From: Bog-473 sp963834405
GTDB lineage: Bacteria > Actinomycetota > Acidimicrobiia > Acidimicrobiales > RAAP-2
DNA length: 64,000 nt
Reading direction: 5' to 3'
NCBI GenBank assembly: GCA_963834405.1
Contig: CAWIBX010000005.1
Coordinates: 186,001 to 250,000, forward strand
The position numbers were made by a program, and so were the translations under genes. Shown here piece by piece: positions 27,592 through 37,305 of the stretch (position 1 is the first letter of the stretch; each line of letters begins with the position of its first letter). The notes under the pieces were generated by a model that was not told where the DNA came from, searched no databases, and worked only from the letters and a program-made list of their open reading frames with translations.

Positions 27592-27689
27592 CGGCGGAAG
27601 TCGGTCACCGGTTCAGACCGGATCATCCGTTCGGACCAGAAGAGCCGACCGCAAGGATCGTTCTCGGTCAGTCGGGGGGGCAGGTCGTC

Positions 27690-28187
27690 ATGTTCCGGCG
27701 GTTCGCACCGCACCTTCGTTTGTTCCCGGTCGCCGCCGCGACCGGTGCCCTCACCCTCGCCCTCGGCATGGCCTTCGTCGCCGTCGCACCGGCCGCCTCG
27801 TCGGCGACCGTCGAGCCGACGACGGCGGTGGCGAGCGTGAGCACGAGCCCGGTGCAGTACGGCACGTCGGTCATGTACACGATCAACGTGAGCGGTTCGC
27901 CGACGACACCGACCGGAGGTGCGGTCAGCTTTCAGGTCGGGAACACCTTTCTCTGCACTGTGCCCAATTTGGACGCAGGCACCGCCTCCTGTTCGGCGTC
28001 GAACGCACCCGGGCGGCGTGATGGCGGCGGCCGAGCGCTGGCCCGACCCGTCCTGGACGTAGCCCGGCGCTACATGGAAATGGCGCTCACGATGTTGTTC
28101 ACGTGGACGCCGAGGCCCGGCAGCGATCCGAGGTTGACGGCAGTGCCGAAGTTGAAGGTCCCGCCGTCGGTGCCGACCATCAGGTAG
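27690..28187 (+). pseudogene. Truncated secreted Ig-like-domain protein
   Basis: The frame encodes a signal peptide (MFRRFAPHLRLFPVAAATGA, cleavage near SSA-TVEP) and the first part of a bacterial Ig-like domain (SPVQYGTSVMYTINVSGSP, PTGGAVSFQVG, CSASNAP). After about 28010 the similarity stops. The frame continues into Arg-rich sequence and then runs antisense through the 3' end of the repeat-protein gene. The family normally has a completed domain, often several, so this looks like a 5' remnant left by a deletion or rearrangement. A short secreted protein remains possible. Confidence 0.6.
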
Positions 28188-29965
28188 CCCTTGGCGTCCA
28201 GGGTGGGCAGCACGGTCCGGATGTTGTTCACGTGCACCCCGATGCCGGGCAGGGAGCCCTCGAAGTTGGCGTCGCCGAAGGCGAAGGTGCCGCCGTCGGA
28301 GCCAACCATGAGATAGCCCTTCTGGTCCAAGGTGGGCACGACGCCCACGACGTTGTTCACGTGCACGCCAAGGCCGGGCAGGGAGCCCTCGAAGTTGGCG
28401 TCGCCGAAGGCGAAGGTGCCCCCGTCGGAGCCGATCATGAGATAGCCCTTGCCGTCGGGGGTCGGCACCACACCCACGATGTTGTTCACGTGGATTCCGA
28501 GGCCGGGCAGGGAGCCCTCGAAGGTGGCGTCGCCGAAGGCGAAGGTGCCGCCGTCGGAGCCAACCATGAGATAGCCCTTGTCATCGGCGCTCGGCACCAC
28601 GCCGACGATGTTGTTCACGTGCACCCCGATGCCGGGCAGGGACCCTTCGAAGATGGCGTCGCCGAAGGCGAAGGTGCCGCCGTCGGAGCCGATCATGAGG
28701 TAGCCCTTGCCGTCGGGAGTCGGCACCGCTCCCACGACGTTGTTCACGTGCACCCCGATGCCCGGTAGCGAGCCGTAGAAGTTCACTGACCCGAAGGCGA
28801 AGGTGCCACCATCGGAGCCGATCATTAGGTAGTTAGGCGGCGGCGGGACGTAGGCGATGCCGCTCGGACCTTCGTCGAAGGTGGTCTTGCTCCCGGCGAT
28901 GAAGGTGATCGGGTTGGGGTTGCCGCTCTTGCCCAGCTCGGCCAGGGAGAACTCCGACACCGAACCCTTGGTCGCGACAGGGTCTTCCACGTTGGCCACC
29001 CATAGGTCGCCCGCGCCGTCGAAGGTTATTTGCCAGGGATCGTCGATGCTGCCGCTGGCGGTGGACGAGAGCGTGATCGTCGGGGCGAGCGCGCCGCCTG
29101 CCGCCAGCTGGGCTGGGGTGTACATCACGACGGTGTTGGCGTCGCTGTTGGACACCCACAGGTTCCCAGAGGGGTCGAACAGCGTGGCGAAGGGATAGTG
29201 GAGGCTTCCGCCGGTGGCCGAAATGGTGATGGCCGGCGTCACGTTGCCGCCGGCCGCCAGTTGCGCCGGGGTGAACGCGATCACGGTGTTCGTTGCGGAG
29301 TTGGTGACCCACAGATCCCCGTTGGAAGCGAAGTTGCAGGTCTCGGGGCCGTGAAGGGCGGTGTTCGCGCCCGAGATGGAGAGGACCGGAGTCTGGTTGC
29401 CACCGGCCGCCACCTGGGCCGCGGTGAACTTCACGAGGGTGTCGACGCTGTAATTCGACACCCACATGTTGCCGGCGCCGTCGAAAGCCACTCCGACGGG
29501 GCCGACGACGCTGGTGCTGGTGAGCATGGTGACCGGGGTCGGGGTACCCCCCGCCTGGAGTTGGGCCGCAGAGAATTTCACAACGCTGCTCAGGGCTTGG
29601 GTGCCTTCGCCCCAGTTGGCGGCCCAAAGGTCGCCCGCCGCGTCCGGAACCAAGTTGTACGGCTCGTTGACCGAGTTGGATGCGTTCGACGTGACGATGG
29701 GGCTGGGTGCGATGTTCCCGCCGGCGCTGGGCAGGCTGAAGGCGTCGATCTGCGAGGGCGCAATGCCGGTGTCGCCTACGTAGAGCGTGCCCCGCTCGGT
29801 GGCCGCGCCCGCGACGCTCGCCGTGACTGAACTCAGCGCGATCCCGGCGGCCGTGCCCAGGCCGGCAATGCAGGCGAATGCCGCCGCGGCCCGGGCCGCC
29901 CGCCGCAGCAGTCCGGCGGGCTTCTCGGTTGGTTGACGACCATGGACGAGCATTCCGTCTGTCAC
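28070..29965 (-). CDS. Secreted beta-propeller protein with SDGGTFAFG repeats
   Basis: The 631-residue product has a long basic leader and a TM or signal segment at about residues 22-55. Residues ~60-370 hold NHL/SMP-like propeller repeats (DGAGNMWVSNYS, SNGDLWVTNSATNTVIAFTPAQLAAGG). Six C-terminal repeats of 43 residues follow, each YLMIGSDGGTFAFG, then GSLPGIGVHVNN. The second type is common in extracellular Acidimicrobiia proteins. The role may be adhesion or carbohydrate binding; I do not know it. Start: GTG at 29965, because AAGGAGG lies 8 nt upstream (29974-29980 on the other strand); the frame extends further to 30034 without such a site. It is convergent with the truncated Ig-like gene. 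Confidence 0.82.
   Translation of the reverse strand: MTDGMLVHGRQPTEKPAGLLRRAARAAAAFACIAGLGTAAGIALSSVTASVAGAATERGTLYVGDTGIAPSQIDAFSLPSAGGNIAPSPIVTSNASNSVNEPYNLVPDAAGDLWAANWGEGTQALSSVVKFSAAQLQAGGTPTPVTMLTSTSVVGPVGVAFDGAGNMWVSNYSVDTLVKFTAAQVAAGGNQTPVLSISGANTALHGPETCNFASNGDLWVTNSATNTVIAFTPAQLAAGGNVTPAITISATGGSLHYPFATLFDPSGNLWVSNSDANTVVMYTPAQLAAGGALAPTITLSSTASGSIDDPWQITFDGAGDLWVANVEDPVATKGSVSEFSLAELGKSGNPNPITFIAGSKTTFDEGPSGIAYVPPPPNYLMIGSDGGTFAFGSVNFYGSLPGIGVHVNNVVGAVPTPDGKGYLMIGSDGGTFAFGDAIFEGSLPGIGVHVNNIVGVVPSADDKGYLMVGSDGGTFAFGDATFEGSLPGLGIHVNNIVGVVPTPDGKGYLMIGSDGGTFAFGDANFEGSLPGLGVHVNNVVGVVPTLDQKGYLMVGSDGGTFAFGDANFEGSLPGIGVHVNNIRTVLPTLDAKGYLMVGTDGGTFNFGTAVNLGSLPGLGVHVNNIVSAISM
28073..28831 (-). 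repeat. Six 129-bp tandem repeats inside a coding sequence
   Basis: Five full units of 43 codons plus a final 38-codon unit. Units are highly similar at DNA level, so length variation by recombination is likely. Confidence 0.9.
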
Positions 29966-30199
29966 CGCCGTTGCCTCCTTGACTCTTCCCGGCGCGGGCA
30001 TCTCCCGCGGTGGATTCCTGCGAGGCGTGGACACCCGGCCCCGTTTCGGCCCCTGTTATAGCGAGCAAAGAGAAGGTCTGCTCGGAGAACCCACTGGTCT
30101 GGTGGAACCGCACCCGTGACGTGGGCCACGTCCGATGGTTACAGAGCGCGCTTCCGGGTCGGCGCAGCGTGTGCCAAGGCCCGTAGGGTGGCCGGGCAC

Positions 30200-30846
30200 A
30201 TGGAGATTCAGGTCTGGTCCGACTTCGCCTGCCCCTGGTGCGTACTGGGGCTAGCCCGTTTGCGGGCGGCCTGCGGAGCGTTCGAGCACGGCGACACGGT
30301 GTCCGTCGTGCACCGCTCGTTCGAGCTGCGCCCACGGGCGCCCGCCCGGGTGGAGCGGTCGATGGAGGAGGCGGTCGCCGCCAAGTACGGCATTGCGCCG
30401 GCGCAGGCACCGCGGGGCACGAGCGCCTCGCAGCGTTGGGGCGAGAGACCGGCATCGACTTTGCGTTCGAGCGCGTCCAGCTGACCAATACGTTCAACGC
30501 CCACCGTCTGGCCCAGGCGGCGCGGGGATCACCCTCGGAGGACGCGCTCGTCGACGGCCTGTTCGCCGCCTACTTCACCGAGGGCCGTCTGCTGTCCGAT
30601 CACGACGTGCTGGTAGACGTGGCGGTGTCGGCCGGGCTGGACGCGCAACGGGTGCAGGAGGTGCTCGGTGGGAGCGCCTACGCGGAGGCAGTCCGGGCCG
30701 ACGAGGCGGCGGCCGAGGAGATGGGCGTGACCGGCGTGCCCTTCTTCCTCATCAACGGCGCCTGGCCGGTCCCCGGAGCCCAGGATGTCGAGACGATGCT
30801 GATCCTGCTGCGCCGGGCGTGGACGCGCGCCGCCACGTCGAGTTGA
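30200..30846 (+). pseudogene. DsbA-family oxidoreductase (FrnE-like), frameshifted
   Basis: The N-terminal part (from ATG 30200) has IQVWSDFACPWCVLGLARL with the CPWC active site and HRSFELRPRAP. The C-terminal part lies one frame earlier and has HERLAALGRETGIDFAF, NTFNAHRLAQAA and TGVPFFLINGAWPVPGAQ (cis-Pro loop). The two halves meet at about 30400-30420 in a GC-rich stretch, consistent with loss of one base. Joined, they give a normal FrnE-type thioredoxin-fold protein of about 215 residues. Either a recent pseudogene or a sequencing/assembly error; nothing else is decayed. TAGGGT lies 10 nt before the ATG. Confidence 0.75.
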
Positions 30847-30847
30847 G

Positions 30848-32209
30848 TCAGGCCATCGACCACAGGATCTCGTCGACCATCTCCATGGTCGTGTTGGGGT
30901 GCAGGAAGCAGAAGCGGGCGACCGTCTCGCCCTCCCACGTGGTGGGCGTGACCAGAGCGATCTGTTCAGCCAGGATGTGCGCGGACCAGGCGTCGTAGTC
31001 CGCCTTGGTCCATCCGGGCCGCCGGAACAGCACGATGGAGAGTCCCGGATCCCGCACGAGCTCGGTGTGCGGCACCTCGGTGATCCGCTGGGCCGCCCGT
31101 TGCGCGATGGCGAGTCCCGCCTCGGTGGCCTCGCGGTAGGCGTCGAGGCCGTGCACCGCCATGGAGAACCACAGCGGCAGGCCGCGCGCCCGGCGAGTGA
31201 GGTGGAAGGCGTAGTCGCTCGGGTTCCACTCCTCGGGGTTGCTGTGGAGCACCTCGAGGTACTGCGCGTCCTGGGTGTGGACGGCCTTGGCCAGGTTCGG
31301 CCGGCGGTAGATCAGGGCGGCGCAGTCGAACGGGGCGAAGAGCCATTTGTGGGGGTCCACGATGAACGAGTCGGCCCGTTCGAAGCCCCTGAACAATTCC
31401 CGGACCGACGGTGCGAACAGCGCGGCCGCGCCGCCGTAGGCGCCGTCGATGTGGAACCACAGGTCGCGTTCGGCCGCGACGTCGGCCACGCCGTCGAGGT
31501 CGTCGACGATCCCGGCGTTGGTCGTGCCCGCCGTTGCCACCACGCCGACGACGTCCGCGGCGCGGGGGTGGTCGCGCAGCGCGGCGCGCAATGCGTCCGC
31601 GGTCAGGCGGTGGTCGGGCGTCGGCACCGAGAACGCCGCCATGCCCAGGACGTGCAGGGCCTTGCCCACCGAGGAGTGTGCGTCCTCGCTGATGGCCACG
31701 AGGGGACGCGCCGGCGGCTCGGCGTGGCGGCGGTACCCCGTCGTGTCGCGGGCCACCATGAGTGCCGACATGTTGCCGGCCGAGCCTCCCGCCACGAAGC
31801 AGCCCCCCGCCTCGGGCGGGAAGCCCGCCTGGGCCGCCAGGACAGCGAGGGCCTGGTTCTCCGCGACGACGACCCCCGCCGCCTCGAGCCACGAGGTGCC
31901 GTGAAGCGAGGAACAGGAGACGTACATGTCGAAGAGGAGCGCGGCCTTGGTCGGTGCGGCGGGAATGAACGAAAGGAACCGTGGGCTGTCACAGGACACC
32001 ACCGCGGTAGCCAGCTTCTCGACGAAGAGTGCGAGCACCTCCTTGGCGTCGTTGCCGTCGGCGCGGATCAGCCCGGCGAGCTCCGCGTCGAGCGACTCCA
32101 CCAGTCCGCCGTAGTCGAGGGGGACGGGTTCGAGGGAGAGCCGGTCGCGGCAGGCGGCGAGGATGAGGTCCGTCATCGCCTCGTCGAAGCGAAACATGGA
32201 GCTCGGCAT
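30848..32209 (-). CDS. PLP-dependent decarboxylase (group II)
   Basis: Aromatic-L-amino-acid/glutamate decarboxylase family, 453 residues. Signatures: GCFVAGGSAGNMSALMVARD, EDAHSSVGKALHVLG, LWFHIDGAYGGAAAL and the PLP lysine in SFIVDPHKWLFAPFDCA. The His of EDAHSS stacks on PLP. The substrate cannot be read. ATG at 32209 shares its A with the larC stop (TGATG), so it is translated with the NPN-cofactor genes larB and larC. That link is unexpected for a decarboxylase. Convergent with the DsbA-like gene. Confidence 0.9.
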   Translation of the reverse strand: MPSSMFRFDEAMTDLILAACRDRLSLEPVPLDYGGLVESLDAELAGLIRADGNDAKEVLALFVEKLATAVVSCDSPRFLSFIPAAPTKAALLFDMYVSCSSLHGTSWLEAAGVVVAENQALAVLAAQAGFPPEAGGCFVAGGSAGNMSALMVARDTTGYRRHAEPPARPLVAISEDAHSSVGKALHVLGMAAFSVPTPDHRLTADALRAALRDHPRAADVVGVVATAGTTNAGIVDDLDGVADVAAERDLWFHIDGAYGGAAALFAPSVRELFRGFERADSFIVDPHKWLFAPFDCAALIYRRPNLAKAVHTQDAQYLEVLHSNPEEWNPSDYAFHLTRRARGLPLWFSMAVHGLDAYREATEAGLAIAQRAAQRITEVPHTELVRDPGLSIVLFRRPGWTKADYDAWSAHILAEQIALVTPTTWEGETVARFCFLHPNTTMEMVDEILWSMA

Positions 32210-33411
32210 CAGGCGGGTGCGCGGTCGTCGTGGTCGGGGACCGGCGGGGCAGGCCGGCTCGAGCGCCAGGCCTCTTCGGCCCGGCTCGACACCTCGTGCA
32301 GAGAGGCCCCGGTCTTGGCGGCGACGACTGCCACGTCGTCGAACTCGGGCTTGGCGCGGCCCCCGGTGACCTTCATGCGTACCGTCATCCCGTCGATCGT
32401 CACCTGTCCCAGCTCGCGCGCCGTGGGCCAGCGCTCCAGCATCGTGGCGCGTACGCCCATGGTGCCGGTGGTCCGGTGAAGCTCCTGGCGGAGCGCGTCC
32501 ACGTGGGTGGCGTCGGTGAGCACGTGGAGCACGTGGCCGGGACGGCCCTTCTTCATGGTGACCGACGTGACCCAGGCGTCGAACGCACCCGCATCGAGCG
32601 CGGCCGCCACGGCGTAGCCGAGCTGCTCGCCGGTGACGTCGTCGAGGTTCGTCTCGAGCAGCAGTGCGGGCTGGCCGGACCCGACCGCCTCCGGCGCCAC
32701 GCGCTGCCCGAGCACGACCTGGGTGCAGTTCGGCAGCTCGTCCATCTCCGCCGCGCCGGCCCCGAAACCGGAGGCCGTGATCGACATGGGCGGGAGGGGC
32801 CCGAACGACGAGCACAGGGTGGCCAGCAGCGCGGCGCCGGTCGGTGTCGTGAGCTCGACGCGTACATCGCGTCCGTACGTCGGGACCCCGCGCAGCAGCC
32901 GCACCGTGGCGGGGGCGGGGTTCGGGAGGAAACCGTGGGCGCTGCGCACGGTGCCGGAACCGGTCGCCACCGCGGAGGCGAAGACCTCGTCCACGCCGAG
33001 GACCTCGAGCGCCGCCACGGTCCCGACCACGTCGACCACCGCGTCGTGCCCGCCGACCTCGTGGAAGTGCACCTGGTCCACGGGGCGGCGGTGCAGTGCT
33101 GACTCGACGGTGGCCAACCGGTGGAACACCGCGAGGGCCCGTTCGGTCACCCGGGGCGGCAGCGCAGCCTCGGTGACCAGCTCCGCGATGGCGGCGTGGG
33201 TGCGCACCACCACGTCGTCCCCGTACACCACGACCCGGGTGCAGGCGATGCCGCCACGCAGGGTCTCCTCTACGCGCAGGTCCCATCCGGGCAGCGCCAG
33301 GCGGTCGAGCAGTTCCCGCACCTCGCCCTGATCGGCGCCGGCGTCGAACAGGGAGCCCAGGGCCATGTCGCCGGCGATGCCGGCGAAGCAGTGGAACCAG
33401 GCGACGGTCAC
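32209..33411 (-). CDS. larC: NPN cofactor nickel-insertion protein LarC
   Basis: CTP-dependent nickel insertase that completes the nickel-pincer nucleotide. The 400-residue product starts with WFHCFAGIAGDMALGSLFD (family FDxxxGISGDM region), has VHFHEVGGHDAVVDVVG (metal-binding His/Glu) and, in the C-terminal half, LLETNLDDVTGEQLGYA and VTMKKGRPGHVLHVL. LarC is a single continuous ORF here, without the programmed frameshift of Lactobacillus larC1/larC2. GTG start 10 bp after larB. It overlaps the downstream decarboxylase by one base. Confidence 0.92.
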   Translation of the reverse strand: MTVAWFHCFAGIAGDMALGSLFDAGADQGEVRELLDRLALPGWDLRVEETLRGGIACTRVVVYGDDVVVRTHAAIAELVTEAALPPRVTERALAVFHRLATVESALHRRPVDQVHFHEVGGHDAVVDVVGTVAALEVLGVDEVFASAVATGSGTVRSAHGFLPNPAPATVRLLRGVPTYGRDVRVELTTPTGAALLATLCSSFGPLPPMSITASGFGAGAAEMDELPNCTQVVLGQRVAPEAVGSGQPALLLETNLDDVTGEQLGYAVAAALDAGAFDAWVTSVTMKKGRPGHVLHVLTDATHVDALRQELHRTTGTMGVRATMLERWPTARELGQVTIDGMTVRMKVTGGRAKPEFDDVAVVAAKTGASLHEVSSRAEEAWRSSRPAPPVPDHDDRAPA

Positions 33412-33421
33412 GGGAGAGCCG

Positions 33422-34183
<762 letters not shown>

Positions 34184-34192
34184 GACCTGCTC

Positions 34193-34198
34193 TATCCT
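34193..34198 (+). promoter_or_regulatory. -10 box for a leaderless pheA transcript
   Basis: TATCCT ends 8 nt before the GTG at 34207. It lies in the 23-bp gap between larB and pheA, so its -35 region must overlap the larB 5' end. Confidence 0.45.
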
Positions 34199-34206
34199 GC
34201 CCGTCT

Positions 34207-35139
34207 GTGATCCCTCCTGCGACCTCGGTCGCCTATCTGGGGCCCGAAGCCACCTTCAGCCAAGAGGCGCTGCTGACCCAGCCCGACCTGGCCGGGGCGG
34301 ACCTGCGTCCCATGGCCTCCATCACGGCCGTGCTCGACGCGGTGGCCGGGGGCGGGGCGCCGCTGGGCTTCGTGCCCATGGAGAACGGGATAGAGGGCAC
34401 GGTCAGCGCCACCATCGACGGGCTGATCCACGACGTCGACCTGCACATCCAGCGCGAGGTGGTCATGGACATCCACCTGCACCTGATGGCGCGCCCGGGC
34501 ACCGCCCTGGCCGACATCCGGCACGTGTCGTCCTATCCCCACACGCTCGCCCAGTGCCAGAAGTTCCTCGCCGAGACCCTGCCGGGGGCCGAACAGCGGG
34601 CCGCCAATTCGACGGCCGACGCCGCCCGTGCGCTCGGCGAGTCGGACGCGGGCGACGGGGCGGCCATTGCGCCCCGGCTGGCGGCGGAGCGCTACGGGCT
34701 CGACATCGTGTCGGAGGACGTCGAGGACCATCCGGAGAACCAGACCCGCTTCGTGCTGGTGGCGCGCCGCACGGTGCCCAGGCCCACCGGGCACGACAAG
34801 ACGAGCATCGTGTGCTTCCAGCGGGCCGACCACCCGGGCAGCCTGCACGGCATCTTGGGGCAGTTCGCCGCGCGCAACATCAACCTCACGAAGCTCGAGT
34901 CCCGTCCGACCAAGCAGGGCCTGGGCGACTACTGCTTCGTCATCGATCTCACGGGGCACGTGGGCGACGAGGTGGTGGCCGACTGCCTGCGCGACCTGCA
35001 CGCCAGCCTGGCCGGGGTCAAGTTCCTGGGCTCGTACCCGGCGGCGGGCGAGCACGGCGCCGAACAACGCCGGCAGGCGGACGCCGCCTGGCAGGCGGCC
35101 GACGACTGGCTGCGCGAGCTGCGCGACGACATGGAGTAG
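34207..35139 (+). CDS. pheA: Prephenate dehydratase PheA
   Basis: Converts prephenate to phenylpyruvate in phenylalanine synthesis. The 310-residue product has the two-lobed PDT domain (VAYLGPEATFSQEALL, FVPMENGIEGTVSATID, ENQTRFVLVARR with the catalytic Thr-Arg-Phe). The C-terminal ACT domain (TSIVCFQRADHPGSLHGILG, NLTKLESRPTKQGLGDYCFV) is where Phe binds for feedback inhibition. It carries no chorismate mutase domain. A probable leaderless mRNA. Confidence 0.95.
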   Translation: MIPPATSVAYLGPEATFSQEALLTQPDLAGADLRPMASITAVLDAVAGGGAPLGFVPMENGIEGTVSATIDGLIHDVDLHIQREVVMDIHLHLMARPGTALADIRHVSSYPHTLAQCQKFLAETLPGAEQRAANSTADAARALGESDAGDGAAIAPRLAAERYGLDIVSEDVEDHPENQTRFVLVARRTVPRPTGHDKTSIVCFQRADHPGSLHGILGQFAARNINLTKLESRPTKQGLGDYCFVIDLTGHVGDEVVADCLRDLHASLAGVKFLGSYPAAGEHGAEQRRQADAAWQAADDWLRELRDDME

Positions 35140-35249
35140 CCGTGGGCGGGGCGGAGGGGGGCAGAGCGGGGCGGGGCAGAGCGGGGCGGGGCGGGCTCGG
35201 GGCGGGCTCGGGCGGGCCGCTGGTACTCTGCGCGGGGAGGGCCGGGCCA
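35140..35249. repeat. Low-complexity GGGGC/AGAGC repeat
   Basis: A tandem, slightly degenerate GCAGAGCGGGGCGGG / GGGCTCGG array between pheA and the amidohydrolase gene. TACTCT near 35224-35229 may be a -10 box, and GGGGAGG precedes the next ATG. Confidence 0.6.
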
Positions 35250-36422
35250 ATGGCGCTGCAGACCATCGACGTCGACCAGCATCTGTTCGAGGGGCGGACG
35301 ACGTGGTCGGAGTACATCGAGCCGGCGCACCGCGACGACGCGCTCTCCATCGCCGACGACGAGGCGGGCTGGCCTTGGCTGTCGTGGCGGGGGTCCTTAT
35401 TGACTCCGTTGGAGATCCCGATCCCCGAGCGCTCGTCGCTCATCGGCGCCGACCGGCTGCGGCGGGTGCGCGGTGAGCGCGCACCAGCGAGTTTTGAGGA
35501 GCTGGTGCCAGACGCCTACCGCCTGACGGGCGCCCGCCTGGCCTCGCTGGACGAGTTCGGCCTGGACGCGGCCGTCCTGTTCCCGAACTACGGGCTCCTG
35601 TGGGAGCAGCGCCTCGCCTCGGACCGCGGCGCCCAGCGGGCCAACGCCCGCGCCTACAACCGCTTCGTGGCGGACACGTGCGCCGACGGGGCGGGCCGGC
35701 TCTTCGGCGTCGCACACGTGCTCCTGCACGACCCCGCCTGGGCGGTCGAGGAGATCCAGCGGATCCGTGCCGAAGGGCTGCGGCTGGCCATGGTCGCCCC
35801 GGCGCCCGTCGACGGGAAGCCGTTGTCGCACGCGGACTTCGGCCCGGTGTGGGCAGCTTTCAGCGAGCAGGAGGTCGCACCGGTCTTCCACGTGTCCGAG
35901 TTCGAGAGCCCGCTGCACCCGGCCTGGCGCCAGGGCGAGCCGGAGGACGGCGAGCGGCTGTTCGACTCCATCTTCTTGTACCTGGCGCCCGCGGTGGCGC
36001 TGGCCGACCTCATCCTCAACGGCGTACTGGAGCGGTTCCCGCTGCTGCGCGTCGGGGTCGTAGAGCTGACGGCGAGCTGGGTGCCGCACTTCCTGCTCCA
36101 CATTGACGGGGCCTCCGACTTCTACGCCCAGCGCCACGGCGAGCCCTACCACCTCCTGAACGAGCGCCCGTCGGACTACTTCCTGCGCCAGGTGCGGGTC
36201 GCGGCGTTGCCCTACGAAATGCCGCACCGCCTCGTGCCGAAGGTCGGGGAGTCGACGTTCATGATCGGGAGCGACTGGCCGCACGCCGAGGGCGTCGCCG
36301 ACCCCATGGCCGCCGCCGAGCGGGCCGTGGGGTCGCTCACCGGCGAGGCGCGGACGAACCTGCTCGGCGCCAACGCGGCCTGGTTGTTGGGCCTGCAGCC
36401 GGCGTCGGTGTCGGCGTCGTGA
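35250..36422 (+). CDS. Amidohydrolase (ACMSD-like, amidohydrolase_2)
   Basis: A 390-residue metal-dependent hydrolase or decarboxylase of the ACMSD-related group. The N-terminal metal motif is DVDQHLFEG (D-x-x-x-H in place of HxH). Further ligands are probable in FHVSEFESPLHP and in FMIGSDWPHAEG (Asp). YRLTGARLASLDEFGLDAAVLFPNYG is typical of the TIM-barrel start. Substrate unknown; such genes often act on aromatic or meta-cleavage products. GTGA overlap with the first VOC gene. Confidence 0.85.
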   Translation: MALQTIDVDQHLFEGRTTWSEYIEPAHRDDALSIADDEAGWPWLSWRGSLLTPLEIPIPERSSLIGADRLRRVRGERAPASFEELVPDAYRLTGARLASLDEFGLDAAVLFPNYGLLWEQRLASDRGAQRANARAYNRFVADTCADGAGRLFGVAHVLLHDPAWAVEEIQRIRAEGLRLAMVAPAPVDGKPLSHADFGPVWAAFSEQEVAPVFHVSEFESPLHPAWRQGEPEDGERLFDSIFLYLAPAVALADLILNGVLERFPLLRVGVVELTASWVPHFLLHIDGASDFYAQRHGEPYHLLNERPSDYFLRQVRVAALPYEMPHRLVPKVGESTFMIGSDWPHAEGVADPMAAAERAVGSLTGEARTNLLGANAAWLLGLQPASVSAS

Positions 36423-36913
36423 CGATCGACCTGGAGGCGGCGGCCGTCGAGCGCGAGCGTCTGCGTGCGCTCTACCTGCAGGAGCCGGCGCAGCGCCCTG
36501 CGTCGACGGCCCGCGGCGTGCACCATCTCGCCCTCCTGTGCTCCGACGTGGAGCGGACGATCCGCTTCTACCAGGACCTGCTCGGGTTCCCGCTGGTCGA
36601 GCTCTTCGAGAACCGGGACTACAAGGGGTCGACCCACCTCTTCTTCGATCTCGGCCACGACAACACGCTCGCCTTCTTCGACTTCCCCGGCCTCGACCTC
36701 GGTCCCTATCAAGAGGTGCTCGGCGGGTTCCACCACCTGGCGATCTCGGTGGGCCGGGCGCAGTGGGACGCGGCCAAGCAGCGCCTGGAGGAGGCAGGAG
36801 TCGGGACGCACATAGAGAGCGAGATCTCGCTGTACTTCTCCGATCCCGACGGGGTCCGGCTGGAGCTCATCGCCGAGGACCTGGGCTCGCTGTACGGCAC
36901 GCCGCTGCACTGA
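36419..36913 (+). CDS. VOC (glyoxalase/extradiol dioxygenase-like) protein
   Basis: A 164-residue protein with a vicinal-oxygen-chelate domain: GVHHLALLCSDVERTIRFYQ, LLGFPLVELFENRDY, GGFHHLAISVGRAQWDAA and YFSDPDGVRLELIAED. The likely metal ligands are the His of VHH and FHH and the final Glu. Coupled to the amidohydrolase by GTGA, so the two probably act on one catabolic substrate. Confidence 0.85.
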   Translation: MTIDLEAAAVERERLRALYLQEPAQRPASTARGVHHLALLCSDVERTIRFYQDLLGFPLVELFENRDYKGSTHLFFDLGHDNTLAFFDFPGLDLGPYQEVLGGFHHLAISVGRAQWDAAKQRLEEAGVGTHIESEISLYFSDPDGVRLELIAEDLGSLYGTPLH

Positions 36914-36920
36914 TGGGCTG

Positions 36921-37304
36921 ATGGCGGTCACGGGCCTGGCCAACCTGGCGGTGAAGGTGGCAGACGCCGACCTCGAATCCGCGTGCGCGTGGTACGCCGC
37001 GGCCGGCGCCACCGTCACGGAGCCCGTGGAATGGGAGAACGGGCGCCGGGCCGATGTCCAGCTCGGCGCGCTCGCCCTGACGCTGTTCACGAAGGCGATT
37101 TACGAGGATGCGTGCGAGTTGCCCGACGAGGGGTTCCTGCACCCGGCTTTGTTCGTCGACGATCTCGACGCGGAGCTGGCGCGCCACCGGGTGTTGTGGG
37201 GGCCACGGACGGTGCGCGGCCCCTTCGGTACCCGCCGCATCGCGTTCGTCGAAGCGCCGGGCGGCATCCGCCTGGAGTTCATGGAGCAGATCGCAGAAGC
37301 CTGA
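36921..37304 (+). CDS. VOC-domain protein
   Basis: A 127-residue second VOC protein: LANLAVKVADADLESACAWY, PALFVDDLDAELARHRVLWG, RIAFVEAPGGIRLEFMEQIA. It lacks the first metal-binding His (Asn in its place), so it may be non-catalytic or have another ligand set. 7 bp after the preceding VOC gene. The 3' end meets the DHA2 exporter gene. Confidence 0.78.
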   Translation: MAVTGLANLAVKVADADLESACAWYAAAGATVTEPVEWENGRRADVQLGALALTLFTKAIYEDACELPDEGFLHPALFVDDLDAELARHRVLWGPRTVRGPFGTRRIAFVEAPGGIRLEFMEQIAEA

Positions 37305-37305
37305 C

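Noticed and set aside
28073..28831. Regular repeats that could suggest a CRISPR array
   Set aside because: The period is 129 bp, in frame, with no unique spacers between short repeats and no cas genes nearby.
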